In this document: in pieces, positions 51,246-52,171 of the stretch
How positions within the stretch are numbered: the stretch's first letter is position 1
Layout of the letters: each line of letters opens with the position of its first letter
DNA from: an uncultured Opitutales bacterium
GTDB lineage: Bacteria > Verrucomicrobiota > Verrucomicrobiia > Opitutales > Intestinicryptomonadaceae
Direction of reading: 5' to 3'
Length of the DNA: 52,171 bases
Assembly: GCA_900548275.1 (NCBI GenBank)
Contig: URJY01000011.1
Location: 1 to 52,171, forward strand
Notes under the pieces: model-generated
Databases searched by the model: none
Told to the model about the DNA's origin: nothing
The model's input: the letters and a program-made list of their open reading frames with translations, nothing else
Made by a program: the position numbers and the translations under genes

Positions 51246-52043
51246 ATGAAACTTACCGACACCCACGCCCACCTCGACAAATTCGCAAACGACGGCTCGC
51301 TCGGCGATGTGCTCGAACGCGCCCGCGCCGCGGGAGTCGAGCGCATAATAACCTGCTCCACGACACCGCACGAATGGAAACTGTACCGCGAAATTGCGGC
51401 GGCGAATGCGGGCGTTTTTTGGCAGGCGGGCATCCACCCGACCGAAATCGCCGACGGCGACGACACCGCCCTCGACGCCCTGCCCTCTCTGTTTCTGGAC
51501 GACGACTCCGCCCCGATTGCAATCGGCGAAATCGGGCTCGACTTCCACTTTCTGCCCGACGACCCCGCCGAAGCCGAAAAAATCAAGTTCCGTCAACGCG
51601 AAATTTTCGCGCGGCAGCTGCGCATAGCCGCCGACCTCGACAAAAAAGTCTGCGTGCACGCGCGCGATTCCGTCGCCGATTGCATAGCCGAAATCGAACG
51701 GGCGCGGCTCGATTTTTCGAACGTTGTCTTCCACTGCTTCGCGGGGACTTCGCAACAGTTGCGCGAGCTAAACGAGCGCGGGGCGCGCGGCTCTTTCACG
51801 GGAATTATAACGTACAAAAGCGCGGTGGAAATGCGCGATGCAATGCTCGCGCAGGGGCTTGAAAAATTGATGTTGGAGACCGACTGTCCGTACCTTGCGC
51901 CAGTACCCAACAGGGGCAAAACGTGCGAACCGTGGATGGTGTCTGAAACGGCAAAAGCGGCGGCGGAACTCTTCGGCGTGCCGCTCGAACAACTCGCGGA
52001 ACAAACCGAGCAAAACGTCCGAGAGTTTTTTAATGAAAAATGA
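51246..52043 (+). CDS. tatD: TatD family metal-dependent deoxyribonuclease
   Basis: TIM-barrel metal-dependent hydrolase with 3'-5' DNase activity in characterised relatives. Metal ligands: DTHAHLD (residues 5-11), Glu in IGEIGLDFH (about 93-101), His in CVHARDS (about 137-143), His in VVFHCFAGT (about 160-168), and Asp in ETDCPYLAP (about 212-220). 265 residues. The start is an ATG in aaaaacgATG with no strong Shine-Dalgarno. It is divergent from the trxB operon, with hairpins beyond the stop. Confidence 0.92.
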   Translation: MKLTDTHAHLDKFANDGSLGDVLERARAAGVERIITCSTTPHEWKLYREIAAANAGVFWQAGIHPTEIADGDDTALDALPSLFLDDDSAPIAIGEIGLDFHFLPDDPAEAEKIKFRQREIFARQLRIAADLDKKVCVHARDSVADCIAEIERARLDFSNVVFHCFAGTSQQLRELNERGARGSFTGIITYKSAVEMRDAMLAQGLEKLMLETDCPYLAPVPNRGKTCEPWMVSETAKAAAELFGVPLEQLAEQTEQNVREFFNEK

Positions 52044-52044
52044 A

Positions 52045-52072
52045 TTGTGCCGTACATTTTATAACGGCACAA
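52045..52072 (+). terminator. Hairpin directly after tatD
   Basis: TTGTGCCGT (52045-52053) and ACGGCACAA (52064-52072) form a perfect 9-bp stem with a 10-nt A/T loop, beginning one base past the tatD stop. There is no T-run after it, so it may protect the message 3' end rather than terminate. Confidence 0.6.
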
Positions 52073-52079
52073 GAATGAA

Positions 52080-52106
52080 TTTCGGCGTTTACGATAGACG
52101 CCGAAA
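52080..52106 (+). terminator. Second hairpin after tatD
   Basis: TTTCGGCGT (52080-52088) and ACGCCGAAA (52098-52106) form another perfect 9-bp stem with a 9-nt loop. It too lacks a T-run. A third short palindrome, GGGCGC/GCGCCC, follows at 52121-52136. Confidence 0.55.
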
Positions 52107-52171
52107 GAACAACACTATTGGGGCGCGTTCGCGCCCTCGACTCTCGCAGGCGGATTTTTTTGTTTTAATAG

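Noticed and set aside
1..52171. CRISPR arrays, insertion sequences, prophage or toxin-antitoxin genes
   Set aside because: I looked for regularly spaced repeats, transposase or integrase motifs and small paired genes on both strands and saw none that hold up.

Overview
The window reads as chromosomal DNA of a saccharolytic, Gram-negative bacterium. I place it in Verrucomicrobiota, probably near the gut-associated Opitutales, with a Lentisphaerae-type relative as the main alternative. The basis is one surface protein with a PEP-CTERM sorting tail, many exported or lipoprotein glycosidases, a DUF1080 protein, paired Gfo/Idh/MocA oxidoreductases, a FabV enoyl reductase, and mixed use of Shine-Dalgarno and non-Shine-Dalgarno starts. 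Taxonomy is inferred; there is no rRNA or marker set here. No tRNA, rRNA, CRISPR array, insertion sequence or phage gene was found.

Layout. (a) 82-8192, minus strand: exported glycosidases (GH2 beta-mannosidase type, a clan GH-A enzyme resembling GH50/GH42, and two tandem GH30 enzymes), with terminator hairpins inside the cluster. (b) 8373-10034, minus: an AMP-forming acyl-ACP/acyl-CoA ligase. (c) 10199-16210, minus: a hexuronate operon of two Gfo/Idh/MocA oxidoreductases, an Nramp-fold transporter without the usual metal-site residues, an SDR of the mannonate oxidoreductase type, and mannonate dehydratase UxuA. (d) 16365-19859, plus: GH36 alpha-galactosidase and a GH28-like beta-helix enzyme, divergent from the uronate operon across a LacI-type palindrome. 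(e) 19914-25919: HAD phosphatase, secreted alpha/beta hydrolase, NAD+ DNA ligase, SIMPL-domain protein, DUF1080 protein. (f) 25920-26230: a noncoding stretch with tandem terminators and a 34-nt inverted repeat pair. (g) 26231-29944: PEP-CTERM protein, small membrane protein, polyprenyl synthase, FabV. (h) 30076-35755, minus: an envelope-type operon of two TPR proteins and a single-pass protein with a degenerate vWA-like domain. (i) 35971-38526, plus: NitT/TauT/SsuABC-type ABC importer. (j) 38665-44094: CPBP membrane protease, U32 peptidase/RlhA-like protein, UvrA2. (k) 44096-46483: a 5'-truncated GH38 alpha-mannosidase, probably a pseudogene. (l) 46556-51109, minus: trxB-prmA-yhaM-rdgB-galM operon, with tatD divergent at 51246.

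How the parts could work together (inference): exported glycosidases release mannose, galactose, uronic acid and other sugars from pectin or hemicellulose-type glycans; the aldose 1-epimerase lipoprotein equilibrates anomers; uronates go through fructuronate, mannonate and UxuA to 2-keto-3-deoxygluconate. The observations I rate highest are the Nramp-fold transporter in the uronate operon, the TPR/TPR/vWA-like operon, the truncated GH38 gene behind uvrA2, the inverted-repeat element before the PEP-CTERM gene, and the near-identical 3' halves of the two GH30 genes.
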